From: Paralichthys olivaceus
Taxonomy: Eukaryota > Chordata > Actinopteri > Pleuronectiformes > Paralichthyidae
DNA: 64,000 bases
Assembly: GCF_024713975.1 (NCBI RefSeq)
Contig: NC_091114.1
Location: 12,000,001-12,064,000, forward strand
Reading direction: 5' to 3'
Part shown: positions 24,901-61,100 of the stretch, in pieces
How the letters are laid out: each line of letters starts with the position of its first letter
Numbering within the stretch: the first letter of the stretch is position 1
Program-made: the position numbers and the translations under genes
The notes under the pieces: model-generated
Seen by the model: only the letters and a program-made list of their open reading frames with translations
Told to the model about the DNA's origin: nothing
The model's database searches: none

Positions 24901-26871
24901 TCCAGTTTTCAAATATTGTATCTCCCAATAACACAACAGCTCTTTTCTAATGTGTAACCCATTAATGATGAAGTATCCGACCAATACATGTTTTGTTCCT
25001 GTAGACCCCCAGTGAATACCACAGCAGCACAGGCATTGAACCCAAGAAAAAGCAAAGTCATATTAGAACACTCGATGACCTGATGACAGTAAGGCTCAAA
25101 TCCTTTTGACCCCAGTGTCTCTGTTAAGTAGTTTAACTATTCTCTCACCTACTGTGTTATAAATCCAGCTCTACCCAACAATCCATGGCACCACTGAGCT
25201 CAATGACAGGAAAGCTTTTGTCAGCCTCATCCAAGGCTTCTTGGAGATTGACCCAAAGAGGAGGCTCACCCCAAAGTTGGCACTATCACACTCCTTCCTC
25301 ACGATGGTCCATATAATCAACTACACGGACAGCCCATAGTAAGAAACTGTGTTTTGGTTTCAGTACAGATATTGAACTAATAGAAACAGTGTGTTTACTG
25401 ATTGAGGGATCCTCTGATGTATTGTTGTGTTGTATTCAGTTATAAAGATGCTCTGGATAAAATGAAGGTTCTGCACATGGACAATGAAACGTTTTTCTCA
25501 GACCGTTTCACAAATTGTGAGGAGAAAGAGGCTTCAGATATTCGTCCTTCGTCTGCTGCAGGCTTGGTGGTGTCTCAATCCTGTGACACTGACAAAAACA
25601 AGCGCCGCATGTGTGTTGATACATCAGCAGCAACGAAGTCAGCAATCACCGTCAACATCTACCATCATGAGGACCCAGCTAAGGAGACATTAGCCAATGA
25701 AAGGAGACGATCTGTCAAAGTGCAAAGCCAACAGGGAAGGCGAGTGAAAAGGATCCTAGAGTTCTTCGGCCGAGTTAAGAGACTATTTGAGAATAATTCA
25801 ACATAAATGAAGGACCATGTGAACAGACCGAGTGCTAGAGAATTCAACTCACCCGACAGTGATCCATTCTGTCTTTGTCTCCTCTTCCACCTTGACATTC
25901 ATCCTCCCTGTGTCCTTGTCCCTCTCCTTCAGTAAATCTGTCTGACTCACTGGAGAAACACAGCCCTCCTCATTATCATCCACTTGACCTTTGACCTCCA
26001 GTTCCCCCCCAGTTTCCTTCACATCGCTACAGTCGGAACAGTTCAATCTTATTTCGGCTGTTAGCTCAGCGTTTGGTGATGGACGTCTTCGATCACTTTC
26101 ATTCTCAGCCTCCTGTTCACAGTCAGAGTGGAGTGGATCCTGAAAGCTCAGGCATTTTCTGCCAACTTCAGGTCGAGCTGAGGTTTCTGGGTCTCTGGTT
26201 TCATGAGGCGCCACATTCACACCTGAGGCTTCTTCCGCAGACACACAGAGAACTTCTGCTTCCAGTTTGGTTACAATTGTGCTCAGTTTCTGTGTAATGT
26301 TCTCGATGTCCTCCGACAAACTCTGAAAGGTATCACTAAAGAAGTCTGAACAAGAGACAAAAACAAAAGTATAATAAATATAAATATGTATTTTTATACT
26401 CAATATATTTTCTTCAATATCTCATTAAAAATCCGATGTATAAGGACAGACAAAGACTTTTATGACTGAGATCAGTTCCCTACCAGTTATTGATGCATCC
26501 TGCTGATCACCGCCCCCTGGTGGAGACTTATTGAGCATGCAGGCACACTCGCTGAGGGCCTCTCTCCATGCTGTCATTCTCTCTGAGTGAAAAACTCTCA
26601 GCTCCTTCAGCACACCCACAACCTTTTGCTTGCACTCTTCCACCTGCACTTCAGCCTCCCTCTCATATTCTGCTGGACCGAGCATCCTTTCTTCTCCACC
26701 CGTCTGTGTCTCCTCTCCTCTGCTTCCACCTGTGCGTCTCCTCCCACCCACTGTCTCCTCATGATGGACCCTGGATGATCTGTCGGCCTCAACTCTGCAA
26801 GTAGTTTCAGTTGACGTGTTGTGAAGAGCCTCCTCCATCCCTGTGGTGAGAAGAGAAACGGCTTCATCCAT
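15919..26871 (-). CDS. dthd1: Death domain-containing protein 1, ten coding exons, one apparent frameshift
   Basis: Minus-strand exons, all GT-AG and phase-compatible: 26871-26484, 26345-25853, 22320-21987, 21725-21546, about 20991-20713, 20527-20369, 17272-16983, 16843-16593, 16497-16440 and 16226-15919 (stop). They encode about 912 residues. The first two exons give an acidic, Ser/Glu-rich N-terminal part with predicted helices (ENITQKLSTIVTKLEAEV). The third and fourth resemble a ZU5-like beta domain (APLGAAEVLSCEMADALSCL, then GNYRDVAVKIIDEERRASY). The last exon is a death domain with the typical FHVLATWRRG helix. The start chosen is ATG at 26871 in strong context (GAGATGG). The fifth exon needs one base removed from the C4 run at 20786-20789 to join its two halves. 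Its 5' edge could instead be 21021. The link from the second to the third exon spans the kinase gene and rests on phase (GG|G) and splice sites, not on a transcript. DTHD1 function is poorly known. Identity rests on the death domain and on being divergent from arap2, as in human. Confidence 0.82.
17760..17873 (+). promoter_or_regulatory. Candidate promoter and non-coding first exon of the nested membrane-protein gene
   Basis: The stretch is richer in CpG than its surroundings (GCGTTTC, CTGCGCTCCTCCG, GGCGTG, GAGACGTGG, GAGCG) and ends in a consensus donor, GCG|GTGAGT, at 17873/17874. The next acceptor in a usable position is at 18470. No TATA box or ATG that fits the downstream frame is apparent, so this would be a 5' UTR exon. 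The exact start of transcription is not determinable. Confidence 0.45.
18118..18375 (+). repeat. Copy of the CATAGACTG-type MITE family
   Basis: It has the CTGTGGTCTGTAAGTAAATA end, then GTCTCCACTTCT, GCCACCATCTTGCACTGATG and a run to GCAGCCAGCCACCAGGAGGC. These match words in the other copies listed in this window. It lies in the first intron of the nested membrane-protein gene. Confidence 0.65.
18498..20121 (+). CDS. Unassigned multi-exon membrane protein nested antisense in dthd1
   Basis: Exons 18471-18532 (ATG at 18498), 18628-18796, 19341-19393, 19474-19593, 19672-19831 and 19906-20121 (TAG) join with GT-AG splice sites and unbroken phase to give 250 residues. Visible features: a membrane segment near residues 14-33 (VVYLLYVVGGLLMTVTAGC), a second hydrophobic stretch near 127-146 (CGICYILIWG then SVLTLC), a basic patch at 69-81 (KKSLAKRKLKKR), N-x-S sequons near 121 and 150, and a strongly hydrophobic C-terminal segment at about 210-238 followed by a short basic tail. 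AATAAA follows the stop by 10 bases. An optional 30-base exon (18999-19028) would keep frame but lies in a MITE. I do not recognise the family. The frame could be wrong in one exon, but six phase-consistent junctions, a terminal membrane segment and a poly(A) signal argue for a real gene. Confidence 0.6.
18806..19262 (+). mobile_element. Near-complete CATAGACTG-type MITE inside an intron
   Basis: The ends are CACAGACTG and GTCCATCTTTACGTACAGTC, facing each other as inverted repeats, about 450 bp apart. Interior words (CCTCCTCCATGTTAGTG, TTTTAGGTAGTTCTTA, CATGATTGACAG) recur in the copies at 46727-47148 and 3120-3239. There is no transposase frame. It sits between two exons of the nested membrane-protein gene. 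Confidence 0.7.
20132..20137 (+). terminator. Polyadenylation signal of the nested membrane-protein gene
   Basis: A canonical AATAAA lies 10 bases after the TAG at 20119-20121, followed by TG/T-rich sequence (TTTTGTTCCTTGTC) in the place expected for a downstream element. Confidence 0.6.
22321..25852 (-). other. dthd1 intron hosting an antisense kinase gene
   Basis: The intron runs between the dthd1 exons 26345-25853 and 22320-21987. Its minus-strand donor is CGG|GTGAGT and its acceptor AATATCTAG|GC, with phase kept through GG|G. The whole HIPK-like coding region lies inside. The part 22321-23535 holds no dthd1 exon I can see. 23030-23170 is AT-rich low-complexity sequence with repeated AAATAAAT and TACAGAAATA words, and the kinase's own 5' UTR exon may lie in this stretch. 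Confidence 0.65.
23544..25806 (+). CDS. HIPK-like protein kinase, eight coding exons
   Basis: Exons 23536-23723 (ATG at 23544), 23858-24046, 24207-24388, 24530-24650, 24767-24886, 25005-25088, 25169-25338 and 25440-25806 (TAA) join in frame to 470 residues. The kinase domain covers about 20-350: glycine loop IAGEGRSAKVV (27-35), VTIK lysine 49, catalytic HADCKLDN (138-145), DFG (162-164), APE (185-187) and DMWSLGC. The HIPK-type insert after subdomain X (GLPADHLLRAG, then TPSEYHSSTGI and LDDLM) places it in the homeodomain-interacting protein kinase family, not MAPK or CDK. The C-terminal 120 residues are basic and have no recognised domain. It is far shorter than HIPK1-4, as in the fish-expanded short HIPK-like kinases. 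Catalytic residues are present, so it may be active. However, the third loop Gly is Ala and the activation-loop Tyr of HIPK/DYRK aligns with Ile177. An acceptor at 23535 implies an upstream UTR exon that I did not find. Confidence 0.88.
26373..26378 (+). terminator. Candidate polyadenylation signal for the HIPK-like kinase
   Basis: This is the first canonical AATAAA I find on the plus strand after the kinase stop at 25806, about 570 bases on. Using it would make the kinase 3' UTR run antisense across the dthd1 exon 26345-25853. A variant CATAAA overlaps the stop codon and could be used instead. Confidence 0.3.
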
Positions 26872-27121
26872 CTCTTTCAGATTCTCCTTCACGCAGAGCT
26901 GAGAAGAGTCCTGAGTGTATCATCCGGCCTGTTTCCTGCACCTTTTTCAGCTCATTTCAAAAAATATCTGTGAATAATATAAAAAATATCCTGCAAAAAT
27001 TGCCTTCTCTTGTGTACCTCCTTCTAGATGCAAAGCTGAGGGCCCCTGGTTTTGCAGTGTTGCTGTGTACAGCCGTCCAGGAGCCAGCACTGTATTTATA
27101 TGGCTGCCAGCAGTAAAACAC

Positions 27122-27135
27122 GTTGCCAAGGCGAC
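27122..27135. promoter_or_regulatory. RFX X-box-like motif upstream of dthd1
   Basis: GTTGCCAAGGCGAC is a near-palindrome differing at one position from the X-box consensus GTNRCC(N)RGYAAC bound by RFX factors. It is about 250 bases upstream of the dthd1 start codon, the usual distance for a ciliary-gene X-box. It could act on dthd1 (minus strand); the arap2 first-exon candidate is 1.6 kb away. Sequence match only; binding is not shown. Confidence 0.5.
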
Positions 27136-28739
27136 CCCTGGAGGCGTGGCACGGAGACACAAAAGAGGAGCCAGAAGAAAGAGCACTGTCCTCCAGACAC
27201 TCCATCCCTCCATCCTTCTTTTCTTCTATCATTCATTTTACTGCCCGTACGCTCACACAGTAACAGACGTCAGCTCTGAGGCTTCATCCGCTCCTGTCAG
27301 TAAAAATACATCTGGTGTGTGTACTGCACCAGAGGACGGAGACTTTTAAAAAGTGCATCTCAATGAAACACTTTACAATAAAACATTGCTCTGCGTCACT
27401 TTGTGTTGTCTCTGTAGAATTCCTGATTTTACTGTCCTAAGACAGGACGCATTCAGATCCTAAACCAAAGTAAAAGTACAAATACTATCGTTAACTTAAA
27501 ATACTCCTTTACAACTACAAGAAAGACAAGTTGTAAAACCTGCACTGAAATAAAAAATGGTGAAAGTAAAGTGAAATGGTCTCAAAGTATTAGACATCAG
27601 AAAACATGTTAGTGAATTATAAACCACTGTGGTTTGTTGATTATCTTTATCTGTTTTAAGGAAAACTGTGTAACTCCATCACATGAAAAATCTCTATGGG
27701 CCTTTTTTCATGACTTTTCAACTTAAAGTTGGAAAAAAACACCAACTTAATTTGACCTGAACAACTGTCAAATGTCCTGAAACAGAAACACAGACGCTGA
27801 ATTCAGCCTCATTTTATTAACGCCTCTATTTCCTCCTGCGAACTGTCGAGTCAAGTCAGTTCATCTCTATAGCACATTTTTTTTAAAACTGTCTTTATTG
27901 TCACACGGGTTTGACAAGTATTGTAGAATGAAAAACCTTTTCCGGGAATCTCGACGTCAAAAGAGAAAGTAAGACAAAAAAATAAAGTACTTAGAAATAG
28001 ACTGAATACCAATGATAATATAAAGTAGTAGAATGTGTTTTTATGAAATATAATATACAATATTTAAATTAGAATACCCAGTATTAAGACATAAGAAAAC
28101 TACCAATAGACAAAACAGCTTTAGTCATTGTTGTATCAGCTCTCTGCCGCCATCATCTGGCTGATTGTGCAAACAGCACCCTTCTGCTTCAACACACCCT
28201 TCTGGAACGACACAAACCTAAAAATAAGAAACCAATGTACAATCTATTCATTTATTGATGGTTTTACTTGCATTTCTGATGTTTTGTCTTTGACTTGATG
28301 CTATTTTATGCTTTGACTTTGTTTTTTTTGTTAATAATATCAACTGGATATATAGAATGTACTCATTTATTTATCGTCCCCCATGTTTATGGTGATGGTC
28401 CTCATTTCTGCACCTCTGTCTTATACAACATGTTACAGTCCGAAGTGAACACAAAGGTGGTACATGAAAGAGCAATGGGAGTAAATCAAGTGGGTGAATG
28501 TGTGTTTTTCTTCTTCATGGTGTGAGTCAGGTATCAGGCTGCTGCATTCCTCTGTGAGCTGGATGTGTAGCCTGGGGCCTCTGGATCAAGCTGGGACACG
28601 CACACTCTTGTGTTCCCTCCACTTTGCTGCAGCTTATCACACACATGCACGGTTTGCGTTTTGTTTCATTGTGTAAACAGGTTTACAAAGACGAAATTGA
28701 AAAGTCATCAAGACTATTTTACACCCTGCGGTGTTTGGT
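27136..28739. other. Intergenic region between divergent dthd1 and arap2
   Basis: No exon chain is visible. Around 27840-27960 there is a repeat-like piece (GTCAAGTCAGTTCATCTCTA, followed by CTGTCTTTATTGTCACACGG) of a type common in fish. The remainder is AT-rich with no distinctive structure. Confidence 0.45.
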
Positions 28740-28975
28740 GATGGAAGCGGAGGTGCGAAGGTTGCGCTTGTGCCATGGTGCGTAACAAGTTGTGGCGTTG
28801 CGCTTGGAAAGTGGGCGTGCCTGAACAGAGGGAACGGAAACAGACGTGTGTGTGTGTGTGAGTGTGAGTGAGTGAGTGTGTGCGAGAGGCTCAACAAAAA
28901 CTCCAGAGCTGCACAACATGACAGAGAGGACGCGTGTAAAGGTGTGTGGATGATACCTGAGGATTCCACCTGCAG
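28740..28975 (+). promoter_or_regulatory. Candidate promoter and first untranslated exon of arap2
   Basis: The stretch has more CpG than its flanks (GGAAGCGGAGG, GTTGCGCTTG, GTGGCGTTGCGC), a GTGGGCGTG GC-box/KLF-like word near 28812, a short TG microsatellite, and ends in a perfect donor, CAG|GTAAGT, at 28975/28976. It is correctly oriented and the next candidate exons (29409, 31837) have good acceptors. It is an inference without transcript data. Confidence 0.4.
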
Positions 28976-29408
28976 GTAAGTTCTGCAGAAACCAACACAT
29001 CCTGAGCCCAGGTGTTCTTCATTGATCTCAACTCGTTTTAGGTGCGCGCTAAAGAGCACCAGGCTCATTTAATCGAGGCCAGAGTGTGCATGTGGTTTCT
29101 ATATTAGTGCTGGGTGTGTTAGTGTCACATATGTAGCTCAGGCTCCTCAGAGTAAGTGTAAATTGAAAGTAAAGCCCTGCAGTGAGACTTAAATAATGGA
29201 CTCTTGTCGCAATATATAGACAGTGTTGAAACAACCTTTTCCTGTATGTGTGAACACACAATATTCGCAATTTTCACACGTGGTGAAAACACACTGATGG
29301 ACACACACCCACACACACTTACACACATCTCAGCCCTGTACATGAAATGATTCCACTACAATTCAACTGCAAAACACCACAGGTTTGTCTTTCTTTCTCT
29401 CAAACCAG

Positions 29409-29441
29409 GAAGGATACACATTGGACTTTGGCACTGAAGAG
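29409..29441 (+). other. Candidate 33-base untranslated exon of arap2
   Basis: A pyrimidine tract (GTCTTTCTTTCTCTCAAACCAG) ends at 29408 and a donor GAG|GTAGGT begins at 29442, enclosing 33 bases. It would join the 28975 donor to the 31836 acceptor as a 5' UTR exon. Equally it may be a chance pair of splice sites. Confidence 0.25.
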
Positions 29442-29629
29442 GTAGGTGTGTGTGTGTGTGCATGCATGGGCGTGCTTGCTGTGTGTGACTCACTCATCTC
29501 CAAGCATACCTTAGCTGCAGTGAAGAGAGAGAGGCACTGTGTAGAAGTGGGTGACACACACCTCTCCTGTGCTGGCAGCTGGTTAACAATATCTTGTGTT
29601 CAAATATTGCTGTTATTGTTTGTCTGTGA

Positions 29630-29631
<2 letters not shown>

Positions 29632-29664
<33 letters not shown>
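29632..29664. repeat. (TG)n microsatellite
   Basis: A perfect TG run of about 16 units immediately abutting the MITE at 29665. Confidence 0.95.
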
Positions 29665-29666
<2 letters not shown>

Positions 29667-30028
29667 TGGCCCTGAAGTGCAAAACATAACAGCCAAACAC
29701 AAAACACAGCACAAAATATTTTTTTATTGTGTTTTATAATTTGCAGTTGTTTTCTTAATTGCTCTTGTGTTTTCTTCATTGTCGTGTTTTCTTACTCACT
29801 ATTACGTTCTCTGAGTTGTTTTTGTGTTTTGTAATTTGTCGTTATGTGGTGGTGTTTTCTTGTTTTCCATTCAGTTTCTTTCTTTGCTGATGTGTTTCGT
29901 TAGTTGCTGCTGTGGTTTCATACTGCATTTTGTCATTTGGCATTGTTCCCTCTTATTGCTGTTATGTTTTCTTTATTGCCGTTGTCTTGTCTTATAGTTG
30001 CAGTTGTGTTCTGCACTTCAGGGCCACC
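29665..30028. mobile_element. MITE with GGTGGCCCTGAAGTGC inverted repeats
   Basis: The left end GGTGGCCCTGAAGTGCAAAA is the near reverse complement of the right end, TTCTGCACTTCAGGGCCACC, giving about 25-base inverted repeats 364 bases apart. The interior is T-rich, with repeated TGTTTTCTT / ATTGC units and no coding frame. It is a non-autonomous DNA transposon inserted next to a TG microsatellite in the arap2 5' region. Confidence 0.85.
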
Positions 30029-30063
30029 ATAGAATGCAGTTGTATAAATGCACACACAGACAG

Positions 30064-30086
30064 ACACACACACACACACACACACA
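30064..30086. repeat. (CA)n microsatellite
   Basis: A short perfect CA run, 35 bases past the right end of the neighbouring MITE. Confidence 0.9.
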
Positions 30087-31836
30087 TTTCTTCATATGTT
30101 CTCCTGCCTATAAATGACATTCTTTTTCTTTTTGCTCTATTGATCTACACTCTCTGGGCTGTGACACCAGTGGGCAGCAGCTGTGGATCACAACTTCTAT
30201 TTCCAGCCCTTAATAACGTTCGCCGAATGTGTGTGTTCCAGTAAAAGTGTGTGGTTTTGTGTTTGAGTGCAGCTGCATGAGTGGGCGTAGAAGCGCTAAA
30301 AGGCAATGATGTGGAGCGAGCTAGGGTCAAATACGGTAGAAAGCTTTGGCGTGTGCCTGAGCTGGCTGTTAGCCAACATGGGCCCCTGCATGTTAACACT
30401 GCATCACACAGCTGGGCTGCTCTGACAGACTGTGCAGCGCAGGCCTCTGTTTTCAGCACTGGATATTGTTGTGAGTTGAGCGGGGACTTTTAAAGTTGTC
30501 CCTGCATGCCCGGCGCTAATAATACAAGGCCGTGCAGCAGCTAAGGTGTGATGTGTGCTCACAAGATAATATGTTTCGTACAAAAAGCACCACTGGTTTA
30601 CCTTTTGTGCATGAATACAGCTGTTTTGCACAAAAAATGAGGAAAACTCTTCGAATAATCTTTATTTTTCACTTATTTCATATTGAAACTCGTTCAAAGG
30701 GGCAGTTCCTGTCTGTGTTCATTACAGCAGTAAAACACTCAAACATGTACCCAACATGACCCAAGTTTATTTCCCCGAAAGCAGAAGTGACGCCGCTTTA
30801 CTGCCCCTGTACCCAAGAGAGAAGTGAACGTGAGAAGATGGTCCTGTGAGTTTCAAGTGTGTGTGAGTGGAAGATTGCAAGATGGAGGATGAGATGGTGT
30901 GGAGATATTAACAAATGGACTTTTAGAACAATTGGCTGTTTCTCCTGAGCTGCAATATACAGCTTACATTTTTAAACCCTGCGGTAAAAATGTTTGGTTT
31001 TTTTGTCAAACCTTGGTGTTAATATCTTAACTGAACCAAACCGAGAAACCATGTGATGGTGGTGGCACTCAGTTTCCTTGTAGCTGTTTCCTCATAGCTG
31101 TTTCATCCAGAAGTGTTGCATATTTGCATCTGGTTCTGTTTATGTGTTTGTGTTCATTCTTTGCTGAGTGAACAATAAATGGCTCTTTAGACATTCAGGG
31201 TAAACTTGAAGGGGTAGTAAACATTGTGGAAAATGAGCTTATTGTGTGGAGCTGTAAGGTAAAATTTCACATTAGACGCTTCTATCTATGAAATTATGTT
31301 TGTTGGTTTATAGGATGCTCAATCTTCTTGTTGTCGTCCTTTATGCTAAGCTAAGCCTATTGTCACCAGGCTCGACCTTCAGATTTAACAGACAGTTGTG
31401 ACACTCGTATATTAATCTTGTCATCTCACTCACGGTAAGAAAGTGAAGAAGTCAATTCCCCAAAATGTCAAAGCGTTCTGTTAATGAGGTCACACAGACC
31501 CACAGCTGCAGATGATTCATGCCATCGATGTGGTATCTCAAGCTGAAATCAAAGGCTTACATTTTCAGAAGCAAAACATAATCAATATCCACTTTGCCTA
31601 ATTTGGGTTTGTGGGAAAAAAATGCATATTGCTAAAGCCTCACAGATATTTTAGATTATTCCTGTTTGAGTTAATGGATGTTTCAAAGGTTAATAATCCT
31701 GTCTCTGGTACAAGAGTGGAGTCATGAACTTAGTAACTCCCAAGTAAAATATTAAATTCAGTTTGGTGCAGAAGATCGCAGCGTTAATCTTCAACCATCA
31801 CTTACTTTTATCTGTTTTTGTGTCTTTTGGTTTTAG
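30087..31836 (+). other. arap2 5' intron, no further feature
   Basis: This lies between the candidate 5' UTR exon(s) and the exon with the start codon. It has no splice-compatible coding piece and no repeat that I can name. Confidence 0.4.
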
Positions 31837-31896
31837 GTTGGACCACTACGTCTTCTAAAGGCCGTCCTGATGTGGCAGATCTGAAAATAGAGCACC

Positions 31897-58101
<26,205 letters not shown>

Positions 58102-61100
58102 GTATATCCAACACCGCTGGGACTTCCTCTCTACAGGATGACAGCTTCCTGTTTGAAATAGCGAAGATAATAATCACAGACTATTTGATGCAGATGAGGT
58201 GGCGATGGAGAGGTTCATGAAAGAGACGGGGATGTTCATGAATGCGTAATGCAAAAAGTAAATATAGGTCTAGATGTGTGAAAATGCATCAGAGGTTTTC
58301 TCTATTTCTGGTGTGTAAAACCAGATGGTAGTGCAGTAACCAACTTATTCATGCAACTTTATTCACCAGATATGCAAGCGTCCAGAATATGTCAGAAGTC
58401 TCAGTTTAATGAATATTTAGCCGGAGAGATACCTGATGACCGGTAAACTTCCTCACTGCAACATTTAATGAGCCATTTTTCAGTTTTTTCTTCCCTCTAG
58501 TGCATAATATAGTTTTAAAAGATCTATAAATTCAATATCATGTTGCCATTTGACATCTCGATACCCCAATGTATATGTTGTTTCATATACATTTTCTGTC
58601 TGAACTCGATCGAGCCTAACCCGAAGCTAACAGGCGTTTAGTTTTTTTGTTTCCAAACCTGACGCGAGCCCGATTTCGGGCACGTAATGTGTATAAAGTC
58701 AAGTCGATACCCCAGCCAACGTGACTGCACCCGAAATAAAAAACTTTTGGGTCCTGACAGACACTCCAGTCCCTACACAGCCAATACATCGTGGAATTAA
58801 TAATATTAGCATTCAACAGTTCTAAACCAGGAGTCTTCGATATCTCATCCAATGTGTTTCAGACTTTTACTACTGTCTGCGTTGGTATACAGTTTAAATG
58901 TGTCTCATTGTACCGAGATAACTTTGAGCATCTCCATTTAATTTCAATCTGTAGCTATAACATCCATCCTCACATGACAGACATGAGTGACAGGATGATG
59001 GCTTTTTGAAGTGTAGGTATATTAAAGGGAAGGGGATTTTTTTTATGCTAGAGATAGGTTGTAATAGCATAGGCAGTAATGTAATTATTTTTTATTGTTT
59101 TCTGAGAGTAGAGTCTGCTCTTTGTTTTCCCTAATTCCTTTTGATTGACACCTCTGCAGTTATGATAAGACCTGAAAAACTGCAAAGACGGAGATTGAAG
59201 TAAAGCGGAGGAAAGAGAGTCCTGTTTGGATTGTGCGTGTTGCCTGCTGATATTCACACAGCTAAATACTAAATACTGATATCTGTATATACTTTACACG
59301 TGTGTATAGGACAACTATTGATGGTTATCGTGTTTGTGTTGTTATGCAGTGGCCGGAGGTTGTCTGTTATTTTGAACACAATATCTCTAGAATGCCTTCA
59401 GAGAATTTCTGTCACAAAACACGTTTTTGTTTCCTTTAGAGAATTACTTCAAATGTTTAACAGTTGTCTGTAAGATATTAACTGATAAGATTTCTTTGTT
59501 TGAAGGTCAAAGGTCCTGGTGACTTCATATGAGTCTAGAAAGAAATGTATTTAGGCTTAAACTACACTGATTACTACAGACATACAAATACAGGGCGGTA
59601 ATTCTAGTTTTGCAGATGGGAGCTGAAACCCACAATTGTCCTTGTGCAACTGTAATTTCATCGGACCGAATATGAGCTGTCAGTAGCAGACAGGTGTCAG
59701 CATGTTATTCATATGTGACAATCCTCCAAACGCAGCACCTCAGCCATTCACATATTTTTGCAAATACTCTGAAAAGCAAGTAATGGAAAACGACAATTTG
59801 TTTAAAAGAGAGAAAAGAGAAATTCGTCCTATTCAGAGATGACAGATGGACTGACTTCAGTTTGTCAAGGTCAAAAATATTGTCGGAACAAAAATATTTA
59901 CCAGTATTTCTCACACTTTGTAGCAGAGAGGGGGGGGGGCTAACATGCAATTTTTGGCATTTTTCATTTATTTGAACTCATCATCACTGAATCTTTTAAT
60001 TCAATTTAATGAGTGAATACATTACAGCAGGAGAGAACCCGTTTGTCTTGGAAAAAAGAAATCCAATGTTTTTGTATTTAATCATATTTTAGCATATTTT
60101 TCCCTTCTGTTAAATTTGCAAGTATTCACAAACCTATTTTTTGTGCAACCACACCGAGTGGTTTCAGTGAATGTTTATGCAGCAACTTTTTACACTTTTA
60201 ATTAAGTTGTTTCGTATTTGTGTTTTTAAGGGTTCAAGGTATTTATTCCGTTATTATGAGCTGCCTTTGGTGTGAAGCATATTGGTGTAACTTGGACCTC
60301 GTGTTATTTAAATGGACCACCACTTTCTGCATATCTGAAGGTGGTCTGAAAGAGCTTGGTTCAGTCTGTACCTCAGCCTGTGGGTGGAAATCATAAGCTT
60401 CTCTTCCGGAAAATATCGACGGCACTGCATCTGACCTAAAAAACATCCCTAAAATGTGGCTTTATTTCCATTACCTCTAACCACCGAAGCTGTTCATAAT
60501 GACTTTAATGTGCACACTTGTCTCACTTTCTAGAAAAACAGTCAATATATGGGGATTTAAAGTTAGGAAGAGGAAGATGGATACAGTCTTTAAATGATGC
60601 CTCCATACTTTGTACTTTGCCTTCCTACATTTTGAGAGACACACATAAATAAGATGAATGGTCAGTATTGACAAAGTTAAATGTCAGAATATCCTAATTT
60701 GAAAATCCTGGTTTCGATCAAGCTCCATAAACCCTGGATCTGGCATTTCCTGCTATACAAATCCATTGTGGCCCGACATGGCCAGTGTCTCCACGCCCCA
60801 ATTTCTACACAGGGTTTATTTTTATGCGTCTATTTGTTGCCGAGGGTTTGATTAGAAGATACCGCTTGACCTGTAAATATGGAGCTTAGCATAAAGAATG
60901 GAAATAGCAGAAGATCTGCTGGCCTAGCTTTTTCCGAAGTAAATGAAAACCACAAGGATATAAAACTTCAACATTAGTGTGGTTGTCATCTTTACAGTTG
61001 TGTGAACATCATCTTTAAATTTCTTAAATAAGTGAAATATCCCTTGTGAGATTTTCAGTCTTCTTTTGAACAATTCTGTAAAACCCATATCTTTTTGCGT

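Noticed and set aside
28295..28525. Hydrophobic 76-residue plus-strand frame that could suggest a small secreted protein
   Set aside because: AT-rich intergenic DNA; no promoter, splice or poly(A) support.
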